The notes: generated by a model from the sequence alone, not told the origin. Positions 52,520 to 61,721 are shown, counted from the first letter of the stretch. The stretch is DNA of 64,000 bases from Flavobacterium sp. TAB 87 (GCF_001529295.1 NZ_LLWK01000038.1:806001-870000); one strand, 5' to 3'. Numbers and translations are program-made.

Positions 52520-52810
52520 TTATTTTGCTTCGTTATTTATTTTTACTCCTTCTACAAAAACTTTTGCAGGTTTAAACGCAGGAATGTTGTGAGCAGGGAT
52601 TTTGATCGTGGTATTTTTAGAAATATTTCTTCCTGTTTTTTCAGCTCTTGTTTTTACGATGAAACTACCGAAGCCTCTTAAATAAACATTGTCTCCAGTT
52701 TCTAAAGAAGATTTAACCTCTTCCATAAATGTTTCAACTGTTGCTTGAACATCTCCTTTTTCAAGTCCTAATCTCTCTGAAATTTTCGCTACGATATCTG
52801 CTTTCGTCAT
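52520..52810 (-). CDS. hup: HU-family DNA-binding protein
   Basis: This nucleoid protein bends DNA. The 96-residue product has MTKADIVAKISERLGLEKGD, the central GFGSFIVKTRAEKTGRNI and the DNA-contacting arm with IPAHNIPAFKPAK, as in HU/IHF. Its C-terminus ends KINNEAK. It has a well-formed promoter on the minus strand and may be co-transcribed with the small basic protein 31 bases downstream. Confidence 0.95.
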   Translation of the reverse strand: MTKADIVAKISERLGLEKGDVQATVETFMEEVKSSLETGDNVYLRGFGSFIVKTRAEKTGRNISKNTTIKIPAHNIPAFKPAKVFVEGVKINNEAK

Positions 52811-52854
52811 TTTCTTTCGTATTTATAAATGGTGTACTATTTTTTTTGAGTGTG

Positions 52855-52886
52855 CAAATATAACAATTAAAAAAACAATAATTCAA
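52855..52886 (-). promoter_or_regulatory. Promoter of hup
   Basis: Minus strand: TTG (52886-52884) and TATATTTG (52862-52855) are spaced by 21 bases, an exact -7 box. Confidence 0.65.
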
Positions 52887-52919
52887 GCTAAATCGTTAAA
52901 TTTTAATAACATAAACTTT

Positions 52920-52927
52920 TACTTTTG
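52920..52927 (+). promoter_or_regulatory. Candidate -7 box for mutY
   Basis: TACTTTTG is an exact TAnnTTTG box 17 bases before the mutY ATG; no clear TTG at -33. Confidence 0.4.
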
Positions 52928-52944
52928 TGGTCTAATAATTAATA

Positions 52945-53985
52945 ATGAATTTTTCTAAATTGCTTATAAAGTGGTATTTACAAAACAAACGTGATTTGCC
53001 ATGGCGAAATACAACCAATCCTTATCCTATTTGGCTCTCCGAAATTATGTTGCAGCAAACGCGTGTAGCGCAAGGAATGCCTTATTTCATGTCATTTACA
53101 ACCGCTTTCCCAACCATTTTTGACTTGGCTGCTGCAGAGGAGCAGCAAGTACTTAAGTTGTGGCAAGGCTTAGGTTATTATTCTAGAGCGCGCAATTTGC
53201 ATTACACCGCAAAATATATAGCAACCGAGTTAAATGGAGTTTTTCCGGCAACTTATAAAGAACTCTTGCAATTGAAGGGAGTAGGAGAGTACACGGCGGC
53301 AGCCGTTGCTTCTTTCGCCTATAATGAAGTTGTTCCTGTGGTTGACGGAAACGTGTTCCGGGTTTTATCGCGTTATTTTGATATAGAAACCGATATTGCC
53401 AATGCTGGTGCTAAAAAGGAATTTGCCGCATTGGCTTTTGAATTGATGCCCAAAGATAATCCCGCAATTTTTAATCAGGCGATAATGGAGTTTGGTGCGT
53501 TGCAATGTGTACCTAAAAGTCCAAATTGTTCCATTTGTGTTTTTAACTCGAGCTGTTTGGCTTTGCAAAAAAATAAAGTGGGTGTGCTTCCTGTAAAATT
53601 AAAGAAGGTGAAAGTGACCAATCGGTTCTTTAATTATTTTATTTTAGAAGATACGCTTGGCAATACGATTTTGCAACAAAGAACAGCCAAAGGCATTTGG
53701 CACAATTTATACGAGTTTCCGCTTTTGGAAACTGAGGAGGAAAAGGAATTTGAGTTTGTAGCTACAGTGCTTACAAATGAATTCTTTAGTCATTATACTA
53801 TTGCAGGTATAGAAGAATTAAATACTAAAGCGATTATGCATAAATTATCACATCAGCATCTTAATATTAAATTCTGGAAGATTCGCGTTGATCAATCAAT
53901 TGAAAATGGAATTTCGATCGCAGAAGCTAAAAAATTTCCGTTCCCGATTGTCATTCATAATTTTTTAGAAAGGCTTTTCGTATAG
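52945..53985 (+). CDS. mutY: A/G-specific adenine DNA glycosylase
   Basis: It removes adenine mispaired with 8-oxoguanine. The 346-residue product has SEIMLQQTRV, the helix-hairpin-helix LKGVGEYTAAAVASFAY, catalytic Asp in VVDGNVFRVLSR, the iron-sulfur ligands C188-x6-C195-x2-C198-x5-C204, and a NUDIX-like C-terminal domain. The last codons, PFPIVIHNFLERLFV, are encoded within a 42-base sequence that is repeated almost exactly at 57829-57870, so the gene end has been rebuilt at an insertion junction. Divergent from hup. Confidence 0.95.
   Translation: MNFSKLLIKWYLQNKRDLPWRNTTNPYPIWLSEIMLQQTRVAQGMPYFMSFTTAFPTIFDLAAAEEQQVLKLWQGLGYYSRARNLHYTAKYIATELNGVFPATYKELLQLKGVGEYTAAAVASFAYNEVVPVVDGNVFRVLSRYFDIETDIANAGAKKEFAALAFELMPKDNPAIFNQAIMEFGALQCVPKSPNCSICVFNSSCLALQKNKVGVLPVKLKKVKVTNRFFNYFILEDTLGNTILQQRTAKGIWHNLYEFPLLETEEEKEFEFVATVLTNEFFSHYTIAGIEELNTKAIMHKLSHQHLNIKFWKIRVDQSIENGISIAEAKKFPFPIVIHNFLERLFV
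53936..53977 (+). repeat. Left copy of the mutY-end direct repeat
   Basis: These 42 bases match 57829-57870 at 39 positions. This copy encodes the present MutY C-terminus (PFPIVIHNFLERL). Confidence 0.85.
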
Positions 53986-54277
53986 CTTAGGCAAACTGTT
54001 TTTAGGTGAAGAATTATTTTTTGTAGTTAATTTGTAAGATTTTTATCTTTTTTTCAACTAGTTTCGCGTTGCTATACAAACTAATAAGCTTTGTCGTACT
54101 AAAATCTTAAGGTGTCTACTCATTTTTAAAAGTAAAAAGAGAATAATTTATTTGATTGTGTTCGACTTTTGAAAATTAGGTTTAACCGTGTTTAATAATG
54201 GTATAAGGCGGAAGTGTACCTTCTTAACACAGGCACGAAGATGCTTTTCTAGTATGAACATTGTAAAAATTAAAACT

Positions 54278-55066
54278 ATGAGAAATTATTTTATGTTGTT
54301 TTTTCTTCTAATGTTTACGATCATCGGAACTGCTCAAGCAGTTACAGTGAATTATTCGGAAAAAAGCATTATCAGTAAAGAAAAGCTGGAAGCTACACCC
54401 GAATTTGCTAGAAAGCATATTTTAGCATCGTATAATTATACTTTAAAATATCAGAATGGAATTTCGCTTTATGAAAATAGTTCCGAAACGAAAAATACCG
54501 AAAATTCAGTAAATGAAATTGCGAATGAAACAAATGATGGAGGGGGAGTTTATAAAAATACTGCTACTTATAGAATAACAGACAAAACAAAGGAGAAATA
54601 CTACTATAAAGATATAGCTGGTAATGAACTACTCTTTAGGTTTTTTAATGGCAATAAAGATTTCTTTGGTAAAGATCATTTACTAAATTGGAATTGGCAA
54701 ATCACCAATGAAACTAAAGAAATGAATGGTTTCACTTGTAAAAAAGCTACATCTGATGCGTTTGGTTATTTTTTTACAGCTTGGTTTACTGAAGATATTG
54801 CGATAAGTGCAGGTCCGGAAAAATTTGATGGACTTCCGGGGCTCATATTATATCTAAGCACAGGAGGAATTGAGTTTGTAGCCACTAGTGTGAAAATTGA
54901 TGAAAATCCAATAATAATAGTAAAACCCGAAACACCAAAAGAAACCGTTACCATGGCGGAAGTAGAGCGTTTCGTAAAAGAGAAAGTAAGTAAATTGGAA
55001 TCGAGTTCTACAACTACAGTAAATGGAAATACAACCACTACCAGATCTACGATTATTATAAAATAG
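54278..55066 (+). CDS. GLPGLI family protein
   Basis: The 262-residue product has a signal peptide (MRNYFMLFFLLMFTIIGTAQA) and the family-naming motif GLPGLI at 185-190, preceded by the conserved ATSDAFGYFFTAWFTEDI-type segment. GLPGLI proteins are exported Bacteroidota proteins of unknown function, often next to outer membrane receptor-like proteins, as here (12 bases before the next gene). The start at 54278 was chosen because it gives the signal peptide directly; upstream in-frame codons to 54188 look non-coding. Part of the insertion between mutY and ssb. Confidence 0.88.
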   Translation: MRNYFMLFFLLMFTIIGTAQAVTVNYSEKSIISKEKLEATPEFARKHILASYNYTLKYQNGISLYENSSETKNTENSVNEIANETNDGGGVYKNTATYRITDKTKEKYYYKDIAGNELLFRFFNGNKDFFGKDHLLNWNWQITNETKEMNGFTCKKATSDAFGYFFTAWFTEDIAISAGPEKFDGLPGLILYLSTGGIEFVATSVKIDENPIIIVKPETPKETVTMAEVERFVKEKVSKLESSSTTTVNGNTTTTRSTIIIK

Positions 55067-55078
55067 GCTATACCATTT

Positions 55079-57733
55079 ATGCGAATCATATTGTTTTTTT
55101 TTATTTTTTCATTTCTCCAAATTCAAAGTCAAACCACTATTAAAGGAACAATAAAAGATTCATTGCAAAATCCAGTGTCACTTGTAAATGTACGATTGTA
55201 TAATAAACTGGATAATGTACTTATTGATTTCAAACAGTCCAATAATTTGGGACAATTTGAATTGGTTTGTCCTGATGCTGAAACTAAAATTTTTCTACTC
55301 AAGGCAAGTTTTTTGGGATATAAGCCAGTTATTTTTGAATTTAGCACTGATGGCAATCGTTCAATTATTGAGAAAAACATTATTTTAAAAAATGAGGTTG
55401 TAGCCATGAAAGAGGTTGTGATCAAAGCTGATTTTCGTGATGTTAATGAAAAGAACGATACAATAACTTTTAATCTCAAAAGATTGCTCAATGGATCCGA
55501 GCAGAAACTAAAAGATGTAATAAAGAAATTACCTGGACTCAGTATCGATAAAAATGGTAAGATAAGATATCAAGGAAAAAAAATTGATGATGTGTTGATT
55601 GATGGCGATGAGTTTTTTGGAACTCAACATCAACTAGCTACAGAAAATCTTAAATCGGAAATGATTGAAAAGATTGAAATCCTTAAGAATTTTAAAAATT
55701 TATCTTCTATTACAGGATTTGACAATAATAAGCGAACAGCACTAAACCTTTCTCTAAAGAATCAGTATAAAAACACTATTAAAGGTGATGTTAGCCAAGA
55801 ATATGGTTATAAGAAAAGTTACAGACAGCACAACACTATCTATAATTTTGGTGGTAAAATAAAGGTGAATGTTATTACAGATGTCAATAACACAAACAAT
55901 CCGGCTTTTACAGTAACTGACTACTTAGAGCTTAAAAAAGGGATTCAAAATGAGTTGTCTAGTGAGAACTCAACCAGTTCTATAACTGTTGACGAAGACG
56001 TGCCTTCTTTTTTGTTTGCTACTGATAATGTTAATGCTAAAGAAATTCGGTTTTACTCTGTCAATTTTAGTGACAAAATTTCTAAAACGAGCAAGGTCAA
56101 GTATTCTTCAATGTTAAATTATATTAAGCAATCGGAGTTTCTGCAAGCCAAGCAAAACTTTTTTTCTGCTACTGATATTATAATTGATAAAAATTCAAGT
56201 ATTGCTGGTAAATCCCTCTTTAGTACAAATAAAATCAGTTATGAGTATAAGCCAAATGAAAATAATTATTTTAATTACGTCTTAGCTGTAAATTACAGCG
56301 CGAATAAGCGAATTAATCTTGTTCGTACGATGTTAGCTACTAACCAGGCCAATTTTGATGATAGTAAAAATAACGTTGATACGGGTGTTGGTCAATTTTT
56401 TTCGCACAAAATTAAATTGAATGACAAATTTCTTTTCGAGTATAATTTGTTTACCGACTTCACGAGTTTTACCAAACATTTAAATATTACTGCTAATCAG
56501 CCTTTTTTTAATTTAAAATTTAATGAAGATTTCTTAATCAATCAAAGAACTGATGGGTACAATAATTCTTTAGGAGTGAACTCTAAGTTGCGAATAAAGA
56601 ATCAATTTGGAACTTTATTTTTAAATGCTGGTTCTTCACTTAAAAACGATTCTTTTAATAATTTTTTAGATGACTTGAATCCGCAATTTAGTACTGAGCT
56701 AAATTTGGTAAGAACCAACAATTATTTGGGCGTTAATTTTAGTAAAAAGAAAATTTATAAATTTAATTATGCTCTAGGTGCTCGCTTAGAGTATGTTCAG
56801 TTTGAACACAATTCTAAAAGAGCCGATAACTTGGTATTTTTGCCATCTGCTAATTTTTCTTATGAAGTTTCAAATGAAATAAATATTAATTTAAACTATA
56901 AAAGAGATTTTTCAAACGTGACTATAGATAAAGTTATAACAGGTATGCTGATAGAGGACTATAGAACGGTTTTTAGAAGTAAGAATGTTTTTTATAATTC
57001 GATTTTACCTAAAAACACAATTACATTAAACGGTTCGTTTTCTAGTTCACGCACTGGCTTAAGGTCGTTTTTTGGTTTGGTTTATACGGATAAAGTAACA
57101 GATGTTGGTTTTAACACTTTTAATTCTGAAAACATAAGCATTAGAGAGTATGATTATATCGATTTGGATAATTCAAAATATTTGTTTTTCACAATCGAAA
57201 AAAAATTAAAAAGCATTCCTTGGTCGGCTAAATTGGAAACGTTGCAATCTTTTTCGAAACGAGAATCCTTCATTAATTCTAACGCGACAACTTTTGGTAC
57301 GAATCAAACTAAACTGGATGTTACTCTTTTGTCTTATTTTAAATCCAATGATTTTAATGTCAGTTTAGGTTTAGAATACCTTGTAAATTCTTCCGTAAAT
57401 GATTCTAATAAAGAAAAAAGTCAACTAAACACAGTATCTGCTTTATTCGGGTTTAATGGTGTGGTTTTTAAAGATAAATTAAATTGGGATTTAGAAAGTA
57501 AAATTATTCACTTTGATTCCGCTAATTCAAAGCAGAAAGATGTTTTTGAATTGAATCCAAGCATTACTTATTCAATTAAAGATTGGAAATTTATGTTAAG
57601 AGGCGTGAACATATTAAATATTAGAGATAATAATACCCGCTTACGAGTTAATAATAGTGATTTTTATTTTGAAGCACAACAGTACAGTTCTCTGGCAGGA
57701 TTTGTTACCACGGGTTTTTCGTATTCATTTTAA
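55079..57733 (+). CDS. TonB-dependent receptor-like outer membrane protein with carboxypeptidase-regulatory N-domain
   Basis: The 884-residue product has a signal peptide (ending IQSQ), a CarboxypepD_reg-like domain (about 20-110, TTIKGTIKDSLQNPVSLVNVRL), a plug-like segment (LKDVIKKLPGLSIDKNGKIRYQGKKIDDVLIDG) and a long beta-barrel ending in aromatic GFSYSF. This is the plan of outer membrane beta-barrel family proteins related to SusC/TonB receptors. It lacks an obvious TonB box. It is operonic with the GLPGLI gene and is probably its functional partner at the outer membrane. Composition is more AT-rich than mutY, ssb and gldE around it. Confidence 0.87.
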   Translation: MRIILFFFIFSFLQIQSQTTIKGTIKDSLQNPVSLVNVRLYNKLDNVLIDFKQSNNLGQFELVCPDAETKIFLLKASFLGYKPVIFEFSTDGNRSIIEKNIILKNEVVAMKEVVIKADFRDVNEKNDTITFNLKRLLNGSEQKLKDVIKKLPGLSIDKNGKIRYQGKKIDDVLIDGDEFFGTQHQLATENLKSEMIEKIEILKNFKNLSSITGFDNNKRTALNLSLKNQYKNTIKGDVSQEYGYKKSYRQHNTIYNFGGKIKVNVITDVNNTNNPAFTVTDYLELKKGIQNELSSENSTSSITVDEDVPSFLFATDNVNAKEIRFYSVNFSDKISKTSKVKYSSMLNYIKQSEFLQAKQNFFSATDIIIDKNSSIAGKSLFSTNKISYEYKPNENNYFNYVLAVNYSANKRINLVRTMLATNQANFDDSKNNVDTGVGQFFSHKIKLNDKFLFEYNLFTDFTSFTKHLNITANQPFFNLKFNEDFLINQRTDGYNNSLGVNSKLRIKNQFGTLFLNAGSSLKNDSFNNFLDDLNPQFSTELNLVRTNNYLGVNFSKKKIYKFNYALGARLEYVQFEHNSKRADNLVFLPSANFSYEVSNEININLNYKRDFSNVTIDKVITGMLIEDYRTVFRSKNVFYNSILPKNTITLNGSFSSSRTGLRSFFGLVYTDKVTDVGFNTFNSENISIREYDYIDLDNSKYLFFTIEKKLKSIPWSAKLETLQSFSKRESFINSNATTFGTNQTKLDVTLLSYFKSNDFNVSLGLEYLVNSSVNDSNKEKSQLNTVSALFGFNGVVFKDKLNWDLESKIIHFDSANSKQKDVFELNPSITYSIKDWKFMLRGVNILNIRDNNTRLRVNNSDFYFEAQQYSSLAGFVTTGFSYSF

Positions 57734-57824
57734 TTTTCAAAAGAGAAGAAAACTACACCCGTGTACTCTACTAGCAATACATTTTCACTTCAATATTTGC
57801 TCCTTTATTTTAAAAATTTTAAAA

Positions 57825-57884
57825 AAAATTCCGTTCCCCATTGTCATTCATAATTTTTTGGAAACGCTTTACTATTGTTTTTAA
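57825..57884 (+). pseudogene. mutY: Remnant of a mutY 3' end before ssb
   Basis: The frame reads KIPFPIVIHNFLETLYYCF then stop at 57882-57884, clearly a MutY C-terminus without the rest of the gene. Compared with the intact mutY end at 53936-53977 there are three differences in 42 bases: two are synonymous and one changes Arg to Thr. It marks the right junction of the insertion. Confidence 0.8.
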
Positions 57885-57891
57885 AAAAATG

Positions 57892-57899
57892 TATCTTTG
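57892..57899 (+). promoter_or_regulatory. Candidate -7 box for ssb
   Basis: TATCTTTG is an exact TAnnTTTG box 19 bases before the ssb ATG. The nearest TTG (57875-57877) is only 14 bases upstream of it, a short spacing. Confidence 0.45.
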
Positions 57900-57918
57900 G
57901 TAAAACACCTTAAATACC

Positions 57919-58359
57919 ATGAGCGGAACGTTAAACAAAGTAATGTTGATAGGCCATTTAGGCGAGGATATAAAAATGCATTATTTTGAAGGAGGCAATT
58001 GCATTGGACGGTTTCAGTTGGCAACCAATGAAGTGTATATTAATAAATCAACTAGCGAAAAGATAACGTCGACCGAGTGGCACAATTTGGTGGTTCGCAA
58101 TAAGGCTGCCGAAATTTGTGAAAAATATTTGTCTAAAGGAGATAAAATTTATGTCGAAGGTCGAATTAAATCGCGTCAGTGGCAAGGTGAAGATGGTGTG
58201 ACTAGAAATACGGTTGAAATTCAGGTTACAGAATTTACTTTTTTGTCTACCAAAAAAGAGAATGAAAGCAATAAGCAAAATCAAGTTACAGAATTGCCAA
58301 AAAACACTAACTTTGACGCTTCAAATAATGGTTTGCCTATTAACGATTTGCCATTTTAA
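57919..58359 (+). CDS. ssb: Single-stranded DNA-binding protein
   Basis: The 146-residue product has the OB-fold start MSGTLNKVMLIGHLGEDIKMHYFEGG, EWHNLVVRNKAAEICEKYL, YVEGRIKSRQW and the acidic tip NDLPF that recruits repair and replication partners. It is followed 23 bases later by gldE. The ssb-gldE-gldD order following mutY is as I recall it from Flavobacterium genomes, apart from the insertion. Confidence 0.94.
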   Translation: MSGTLNKVMLIGHLGEDIKMHYFEGGNCIGRFQLATNEVYINKSTSEKITSTEWHNLVVRNKAAEICEKYLSKGDKIYVEGRIKSRQWQGEDGVTRNTVEIQVTEFTFLSTKKENESNKQNQVTELPKNTNFDASNNGLPINDLPF

Positions 58360-58382
58360 TTGTTTAACTAATCTTTTTTAAT

Positions 58383-59678
58383 TTGGACCCAGAGCCCAGT
58401 TTGTACCTTGCAACAATTGTAGATCCTATTATTGTCATTGGATTTGTCGGAATAGTTATTTTACTATTTTTTTCGGCTTTGGTTTCTGGTGCCGAAGTCG
58501 CGCTTTTTTCGCTTTCGCAGAAAGATATCGAGGAAGCAACACAAGAAAATCAATCTAAAGGAAAAATTATTGCCAATCTTTTAGAAAAACCCAAAAAATT
58601 ACTCGCTACTCTTTTAGTTTCCAACAATTTTATCAATATTGCAATTGTGATTTTGTTCTCTTTTGTGGGAAAAAATATCTTTAGCGCCATCGAGTCGCCA
58701 ATTCTTAAATTTATATTAGAAGTAATTTTAGTTACTTTTTTAATCTTGTTGTTTGGCGAGGTTTTACCAAAAGTATACGCAAGTCGTAATAATATTAAAT
58801 TTGCGAAACAAGTCGCTTACCCAATGGCTTTTTTGGATAAAATTTTGTCGCCTTTAAGTATTCCAATGCGTTGGACGACCATTTATTTGCACAACAAACT
58901 GGGGAAACAGAAATCTAATTTTTCGATCGATCAATTGTCTCAAGCTTTAGAATTAACTGATTCTGATGAAACATCAACCGAAGAACAAAAGATTTTAGAA
59001 GGAATTGTCTCTTTTGGAAATACAGATACCAAACAAGTAATGAGTCCGCGAATTGATATTTTTGCGTTGGATATCGAAGAAACTTTTGGGGAGATTTATC
59101 ATAAAATTATTGATAAAAGCTATTCGCGTATTCCAGTTTATAAAGATAATATCGATCAAATTGAAGGCGTATTGTTTGTCAAAGATTTATTGCCACATAT
59201 TGATAAAAAAGATTTTGAATGGCAAACTTTAATTCGACCTCCCTTTTTTGTTCCTGAAAATAAAAAATTGGACAATTTGCTTAAAGATTTTCAGAGCATG
59301 AAAAGTCACTTGGCAATTGTAGTTGATGAATACGGAGGAACCTCAGGCTTAGTTTCTTTAGAAGATGTTATAGAAGAAATTGTTGGTGATATTAGCGATG
59401 AATTTGACGATGAAAGCATTAACTTTTCACAGATTGATGAGAAAAACTTTTTATTTGAAGGAAAAATAAACCTAAAAGATTTTTATCGAATTATAGATGT
59501 AAACGAAGATATTTTTGAGGATAAAAAAGGCGAAGCCGAAACTTTGGCTGGTTTTATTTTAGAAATTATTGGAAATTTTCCGAAGAAAGGTCAAAAAATC
59601 GCCTACGAGAACTGTCTCTTTACGATAGAAACAGTAGATAAAAAAAGAGTAAAACAAATTAAAGTAACGATTGACTAA
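58383..59678 (+). CDS. gldE: Gliding motility-associated protein GldE (CNNM/CBS membrane protein)
   Basis: The 431-residue product has a CNNM-type membrane domain (about four segments, 15-150), a pair of CBS domains (about 200-325, RIPVYKDNIDQIEGVLFVKDLL and VVDEYGGTSGLVSLEDVIEEIVGDI) and a C-terminal CorC/HlyC domain. The family is magnesium/cobalt-efflux-like. Position directly before gldD identifies it as GldE, which supports gliding in F. johnsoniae. Translation starts at TTG 58383. Its stop overlaps the gldD ATG (TAATG). Confidence 0.92.
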   Translation: MDPEPSLYLATIVDPIIVIGFVGIVILLFFSALVSGAEVALFSLSQKDIEEATQENQSKGKIIANLLEKPKKLLATLLVSNNFINIAIVILFSFVGKNIFSAIESPILKFILEVILVTFLILLFGEVLPKVYASRNNIKFAKQVAYPMAFLDKILSPLSIPMRWTTIYLHNKLGKQKSNFSIDQLSQALELTDSDETSTEEQKILEGIVSFGNTDTKQVMSPRIDIFALDIEETFGEIYHKIIDKSYSRIPVYKDNIDQIEGVLFVKDLLPHIDKKDFEWQTLIRPPFFVPENKKLDNLLKDFQSMKSHLAIVVDEYGGTSGLVSLEDVIEEIVGDISDEFDDESINFSQIDEKNFLFEGKINLKDFYRIIDVNEDIFEDKKGEAETLAGFILEIIGNFPKKGQKIAYENCLFTIETVDKKRVKQIKVTID

Positions 59679-60247
59679 TGAAATTGATTAAAAACAGCTT
59701 TTTGATTCTTGCTTTTTTGGGATTAGTAACCACTGTTTCTAGTTGCAAAGATGATGTTTTGCCAAAACCAGCAAGTTATTTGCGACTGGATTATCCTGTT
59801 GCCAAATACGTTTCGTTTGAAAATCAATGTCCCTTTAGTTTTGAAATGAATAACGATGCTATTATTAAGGGTGAAAAAGATTGTGGTTTTGCAATTACGT
59901 ATCCAAAGATGAAGGCGACTATTTATCTAACGTATAAGCCCGTTTCTGGAAATATAGACAAACTACTTCGCGATGCTCAAAAGCTTACCTTTGAGCACGT
60001 GATAAAAGCAGATGATATTTTAGAGCAACCTTATCTTAATCCAAGTAAAAAAGTGTATGGTATGTTTTACCAAGTGGATGGAAATGCGGCTACCAATTCG
60101 CAATTTTACGTAACTGATAGTACCAAACATTTTATAACAGGTTCGGTTTATTTTTACGCAAAGCCCAATTTCGATTCAATCATGCCTGCAGCAAGTTACA
60201 TTCAAAACGACATGAAGCGTTTAATGGAAACTTTAAAGTGGAAGTAA
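59678..60247 (+). CDS. gldD: Gliding motility lipoprotein GldD
   Basis: The 189-residue product has a lipobox VSSC (C23) followed by KDD, then a conserved domain starting PASYLRLDYP and containing CPFSFEMN and YFYAKPNFDSIMPAA. This fits GldD, a lipoprotein required for gliding and type IX secretion in F. johnsoniae. Translationally coupled to gldE by a one-base overlap and followed by a terminator. Confidence 0.92.
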   Translation: MKLIKNSFLILAFLGLVTTVSSCKDDVLPKPASYLRLDYPVAKYVSFENQCPFSFEMNNDAIIKGEKDCGFAITYPKMKATIYLTYKPVSGNIDKLLRDAQKLTFEHVIKADDILEQPYLNPSKKVYGMFYQVDGNAATNSQFYVTDSTKHFITGSVYFYAKPNFDSIMPAASYIQNDMKRLMETLKWK

Positions 60248-60280
60248 AAAAAGATATCCGCATTCAGCGGATATTTTTAT
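60246..60280 (+). terminator. Terminator of the ssb-gldE-gldD unit
   Basis: GATATCCGC (60253-60261) pairs with GCGGATATT (60267-60275), loop ATTCA, with flanking A and T runs. Confidence 0.8.
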
Positions 60281-60298
60281 ATAATAGAGTAACTCAAA

Positions 60299-60676
60299 TT
60301 ACGATTTTAAGTTTGAAACTTTATACGTTTTTCCATCTGCGCTTGCTTGAACTGCTTTGGTTAAGGTTTCTGGGTTTTGAAGATTTTTATCAAAACTTAC
60401 GGTAGCGGTTTTGGTATCAAAATCAACTGTCGCTTCTTGAATTCCTTCCATTGCAACTAATTCTTTTTCTATAGTTCTGGCACAACCCACAGCGCAAGTC
60501 ATTCCTTCGATTTCAAAACTAGCAGTTTGTAAGTTTTCGGGAGCTACTGCTTTTTTAATTGTTGCTATTTCTGAAGCTTGTTGGCTGTTAATTGCTTTTT
60601 CGCAATCATCTGTTTGTATCCAATAAACAAATAAAAATATTGCTGCTAAAACTAAAAAGGATTTCCTGTTTTTCAT
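60299..60676 (-). CDS. Exported heavy-metal-associated (HMA) domain protein
   Basis: The 125-residue product, started at the ATG at 60676, has a membrane segment or signal peptide (FLVLAAIFLFVYWIQ) and a single HMA domain with FEIEGMTCAVGCARTIEKEL. The metal site is C61-x3-C65 rather than the usual C-x2-C. Single HMA proteins carry Cu+, Hg2+ or similar ions in the periplasm. No metal transporter is adjacent in the window. A longer frame to 60715 is less likely because it adds residues before the hydrophobic segment. Confidence 0.85.
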   Translation of the reverse strand: MKNRKSFLVLAAIFLFVYWIQTDDCEKAINSQQASEIATIKKAVAPENLQTASFEIEGMTCAVGCARTIEKELVAMEGIQEATVDFDTKTATVSFDKNLQNPETLTKAVQASADGKTYKVSNLKS

Positions 60677-60778
60677 GATGTACTTCGTTTGATTTTTGAT
60701 GTTACTCACTAGCAAAAATATGCAAAAATTAGAGCTAAATCACAAAAATTATTACACTTTTGCAGCAAATTAAATAGG

Positions 60779-61645
60779 ATGAATGCGAAACAATTAAAAT
60801 GGGTCTATCTTTTTATACTTTCCTTAATTTGGGGAAGCTCCTTTATATTAATTAAAAAAGGGTTAGTTGGTTTGTCGGCGTTGCAAGTTGGTTCACTACG
60901 AATTATTTTTGCAGCTTTATTTTTGCTTTTAATTGGATTTAGAAGTTTAGCTAAAATTCAACGCATACAGTGGAAATATATTGCTATTACTTCTGTGCTA
61001 GGTACTTTTTTGCCAGCTTATCTTTTTGCGATTGCCGAAACAGAGATCGATAGTTCGACTACAGGAATTTTAAATTCGCTTACGCCACTTATTACTTTAG
61101 TGCTTGGCGTATTAGTGTTTGGAATAATGGCACAACGACGACAAATAATAGGCGTTTTTATTGGCTTAATTGGTAGTGGTTTATTAGTTTTTAGCGGAGC
61201 AATGAATCATCCTGACCAAAATTACTACTACGCTTTATTGGTGTTAATTGCCTGTTTTTGCTATGCGTTAAATGTAAATTTAATTAAGAAATACTTATCT
61301 GATTTGAATTCATTGAGCATCACAACTGGAAATTTTACAATTTTGGTAGTGCCAGCTTCTATTGTTCTTTTAACCACAAATTTCAGCGAAGTTGTTGACG
61401 TGGCAGAAGTGCAACATTCGTTGTTTTTTATTTTAATACTTGGTATTGTGGGAACAGGAATTGCGAACATTATCTTTTTTAAATTGATACAAATGTCATC
61501 ACCGGTTTTTGCTACTTCAGTAACCTATCTTATCCCAATTGTTGCTTGTTTTTGGGGATTCTTTGATGGAGAATTATTGTCGCCATACCAATTGCTTGGT
61601 GCTCTTGTCGTTTTAGTTGGTGTGTTTTTGTCTGCACGAAAATAA
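60779..61645 (+). CDS. DMT-superfamily (EamA) transporter
   Basis: The 288-residue product has ten hydrophobic segments in two EamA repeats: the first starting LIWGSSFILIKKGLVGLSALQVGSLR, the second with YALNVNLIKKYL and ending GALVVLVGVFLSARK. Family members export amino acids, metabolites or drugs. Substrate cannot be inferred. Monocistronic, with a terminator shared with the convergent M16 operon. Confidence 0.9.
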   Translation: MNAKQLKWVYLFILSLIWGSSFILIKKGLVGLSALQVGSLRIIFAALFLLLIGFRSLAKIQRIQWKYIAITSVLGTFLPAYLFAIAETEIDSSTTGILNSLTPLITLVLGVLVFGIMAQRRQIIGVFIGLIGSGLLVFSGAMNHPDQNYYYALLVLIACFCYALNVNLIKKYLSDLNSLSITTGNFTILVVPASIVLLTTNFSEVVDVAEVQHSLFFILILGIVGTGIANIIFFKLIQMSSPVFATSVTYLIPIVACFWGFFDGELLSPYQLLGALVVLVGVFLSARK

Positions 61646-61691
61646 TTGTGCGTTAGGATCTTTTCAATCATTTTCAGAAACAATACGAAAT

Positions 61692-61721
61692 AAAAAAAGC
61701 TGTCAGAAGACAGCTTTTTTT
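61692..61721. terminator. Bidirectional terminator between the EamA and M16 genes
   Basis: Perfect 13-bp stem, core AAAAAAGCTGTC/GACAGCTTTTTT (61693-61704 with 61709-61720), four-base loop; A and T runs give U tracts on both strands. Confidence 0.85.

Noticed and set aside
57657..57884. 75-codon ORF before ssb
   Set aside because: Its first part overlaps the receptor gene in another frame; only the last part is meaningful, as the mutY remnant.
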